Both the position numbers and the translations under genes were made by a program. The notes below the pieces were generated by a model that was not told where the DNA came from, did no database searches, and was given only the letters and a program-made list of their open reading frames with translations. A stretch of 8,177 nucleotides of DNA from Desulfotomaculum sp. (lineage in GTDB: Bacteria; Bacillota; Desulfotomaculia; Desulfotomaculales; Desulfohalotomaculaceae). The stretch is from NCBI GenBank assembly GCA_021129815.1, contig JAJOKN010000014.1:1-8177 (forward strand). The letters are read 5' to 3'. This document shows positions 6,765 through 8,177 of the stretch, piece after piece; the first letter of the stretch is position 1; each line of letters opens with the position of its first letter.

Positions 6765-8060
6765 CTAATCCCTAAAATGCAAAGCATTCACAACCATATC
6801 AAGGAGCCTGAGCGAACCTTTATATCCCACTATTGGCCACCTGTGATACCCAAACTTATCGTAAACTGGAAAACCTGCCCGTACCATAGGTATTTTGAGC
6901 TTTTTCATTATTGGAACTGCATAACTGTGGCCTATAGCAATATCGATTTCGCTCTCTTTAACCAAATGCTTAAATTTAAATACATCATTTGCAACTACTG
7001 TCGGCTTATATCCATATTGTTCACAAATGCCAGCAATTTTTTCTTCAAAACCCTTCACAAAGACATCGCTCATAATCACTTTGGGTTCCATTCCTATCTC
7101 GCATATAAACCTCACAATAGCTTCAACTGTGCCTGGCTCTCCTATAACAGCTGCTTTTTTCATCATCACATAAGGAACTGCATCAGCCATTGCATCAAGC
7201 AATATGCCTCGCTCTCTTTTAAGACAATCGCTGTTTTCTACCTCAAAAGTTGCTTTTGCATTTTCTATAAAAACATCAGTATTGTATATCCCTATGGGAA
7301 CCGAAATGCTTATATTTTTTACTCCATACTTTTCTTCTAAATACGCAGCTCCAGAATTTGTATATCCAAAAGCAATGGTAGCTTTTGAAACAGCTGCGTG
7401 CTTTAGATTTTCCAATACTTCATCTTGTATCGAAAAATCAAGACAAGACTTACAAAGAGGTGTATCCATAGTTTTTGAAATGTCAGATAAAAAAATAAAT
7501 GACTCTTTTATGCATGTTAAAATTCGCTTTAATTCTTCAATATCCCCAGGATTTAAAATTCCGGGAATTATATTTACAACATCTGTTTTATGCGATATAC
7601 TTTTTGTAGTGTGGTCTAATACTGAACAACATGCAGTATTGTATCCTTCAATGTAATTCGTTTGAATTGCTTTTTTAGTTATTGGAACTAAATGTACATT
7701 TAAGTGTTCGCTCAACTGCCTTAATGTGCTCTCGATATCTTCTCCTATCACTTCACTTACGCTGCTGTTTATAACTCCAACTAGCTTTGGGTTATAGCGC
7801 CTGATGAGGTTTTTAATTCCTTCTATCAAATTATCTCTTCCGCCCAATATGACGTTATCCTCATACAGCGAAGTTGCAGCTGCCCTCACAGGTTCTCTGA
7901 AATGCCTTATCATTAAGTATCTTACAAAAGTGCTGCACCCCTGCGAACCATGTAAAATCGGCATCGCTCCTTTAATCCCTAAAATATAATACACTGCTCC
8001 TAAAGCGCTGCATGGATGAGTTGGGATAATGGAAAAATCATCCTGATAAAGAACACTCAT
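6765..8060 (-). CDS. nifN: Nitrogenase cofactor scaffold subunit NifN (NifK-like)
   Basis: This is the beta-type partner of NifE in the FeMo-cofactor maturation complex. The 431 residues carry the NifK/NifN signatures: HPCSALGA (Cys17), ILHGSQGCSTF (Cys42), RHFREPVRAA, YEDNVILGGRDNL, SEVIGEDIE, and near the C-terminus VRAGFPVYDKFGYHRWPIVGYKGSLRLL. NifK binds the P-cluster with three cysteines. Here the third position is Ser100 (NSSVSEVIGED), which fits NifN and argues against NifK. The NifK-type TPSFVGSH segment is also absent. Lying directly before nifE, it is in the reverse of the usual nifE-nifN order. Because nifK often precedes nifE, a divergent NifK remains the main alternative. I chose ATG 8060 because AGGTGAT is placed well before it; ATG 8066 and GTG 8069 overlap that site. 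I see no fusion to NifB of the kind known from Clostridium pasteurianum. Confidence 0.8.
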   Translation of the reverse strand: MSVLYQDDFSIIPTHPCSALGAVYYILGIKGAMPILHGSQGCSTFVRYLMIRHFREPVRAAATSLYEDNVILGGRDNLIEGIKNLIRRYNPKLVGVINSSVSEVIGEDIESTLRQLSEHLNVHLVPITKKAIQTNYIEGYNTACCSVLDHTTKSISHKTDVVNIIPGILNPGDIEELKRILTCIKESFIFLSDISKTMDTPLCKSCLDFSIQDEVLENLKHAAVSKATIAFGYTNSGAAYLEEKYGVKNISISVPIGIYNTDVFIENAKATFEVENSDCLKRERGILLDAMADAVPYVMMKKAAVIGEPGTVEAIVRFICEIGMEPKVIMSDVFVKGFEEKIAGICEQYGYKPTVVANDVFKFKHLVKESEIDIAIGHSYAVPIMKKLKIPMVRAGFPVYDKFGYHRWPIVGYKGSLRLLDMVVNALHFRD

Positions 8061-8108
8061 AAGCATCACCTGCTTTTTTAAATAAAAATCATTTTTTTAC
8101 TTTTATTG

Positions 8109-8123
8109 TAAATACTGTATTTA
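8109..8123. promoter_or_regulatory. 15-base perfect dyad upstream of nifN, possible operator
   Basis: TAAATACTGTATTTA is a perfect palindrome around the T at 8116. On the minus strand a TACAAT (-10-like, 8110-8105) overlaps its downstream edge, about 45 bases before the nifN start. No good -35 is visible at normal spacing; TTGCGA at 8145-8140 with TAAATA at 8123-8118 is a weaker alternative. The dyad would sit in or beside such a promoter, as repressor sites often do. It does not match the NtrC, NifA or ModE sites I know. The call rests on symmetry only. Confidence 0.3.
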
Positions 8124-8139
8124 ATAAAGTTTTTATAAA

Positions 8140-8177
8140 TCGCAAGCCAAAGGCAAACATCTACCCTTAGCTTGCGA
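8140..8177 (-). terminator. Hairpin upstream of nifN, possible terminator or processing stem
   Basis: TCGCAAGC at 8140-8147 pairs with GCTTGCGA at 8170-8177. An inner AAGG/CCTT stem (8150-8153 with 8165-8168) continues after a small internal loop, and the terminal loop has 11 bases. The outer stem reaches the last base of the window, so it may be longer. On the minus strand it is followed by ATTTATAAAAACTTT, which is T-rich but not a clean T tract. It could end an upstream transcript, perhaps from nifHDK, or act as a stabilising stem between operon segments. Confidence 0.45.

Noticed and set aside
6777..7340. Long open frame on the plus strand opposite nifN
   Set aside because: It lies entirely antisense to a well-supported nifN, its translation has no recognisable domain, and it is rich in Phe, Tyr, His and Asn as expected from a shadow frame.
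8061..8177. Molybdenum-cofactor riboswitch in the leader
   Set aside because: I could not find the conserved Moco RNA elements; only one simple hairpin is visible.
1..8177. CRISPR array, tRNA, rRNA or transposase
   Set aside because: I saw no spaced direct repeats of CRISPR type, no tRNA-like folding segment, and no transposase signature on either strand.

Overview
The window is AT-rich and every supported gene lies on the minus strand. It reads from high to low coordinates as one nitrogen-fixation and molybdenum operon: nifN, a nifE with a fused C-terminal NifX-type domain, nifB, nifV, modA, modB, modC. A broken PII-like gene follows and runs off the low-coordinate end. The base composition, the GGTGAT-type ribosome binding sites, the short one-barrel NifV (like the alpha half of the split clostridial NifV) and the nif-mod linkage suggest an anaerobic Firmicute of the Clostridia type. 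This is an inference; no rRNA or other taxonomic marker is present. nifH, nifD and nifK are not in the window and could lie beyond its high-coordinate end.

Region by region: 8061-8177 is a leader with a strong hairpin and a 15-base dyad. 5046-8060 holds the NifN and NifE scaffold genes. 4115-4975 is a short radical-SAM NifB without the C-terminal NifX-like domain many bacterial NifBs carry. A NifX-type domain is attached to NifE instead. 3984-4114 is an intergenic stretch with a perfect 17-bp inverted repeat beside a heptamer tandem repeat, which looks like an inserted repetitive element. 3165-3983 is a NifV that ends after its catalytic barrel. 379-3130 is modABC, with 30-34 base gaps or an overlap between genes. 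1-239 is a PII-like signalling gene with a one-base frameshift.

Together the genes cover most of FeMo-cofactor supply: molybdate uptake (ModABC), NifB-co synthesis (NifB), homocitrate synthesis (NifV) and maturation on the NifEN scaffold.

The most unusual observation is that ModA is circularly permuted. The half that is normally C-terminal comes first, directly after a lipoprotein signal, and the normally N-terminal half comes last. All five positions expected to bind molybdate are kept. The second is the NifE-NifX fusion next to a NifB that lacks that domain.
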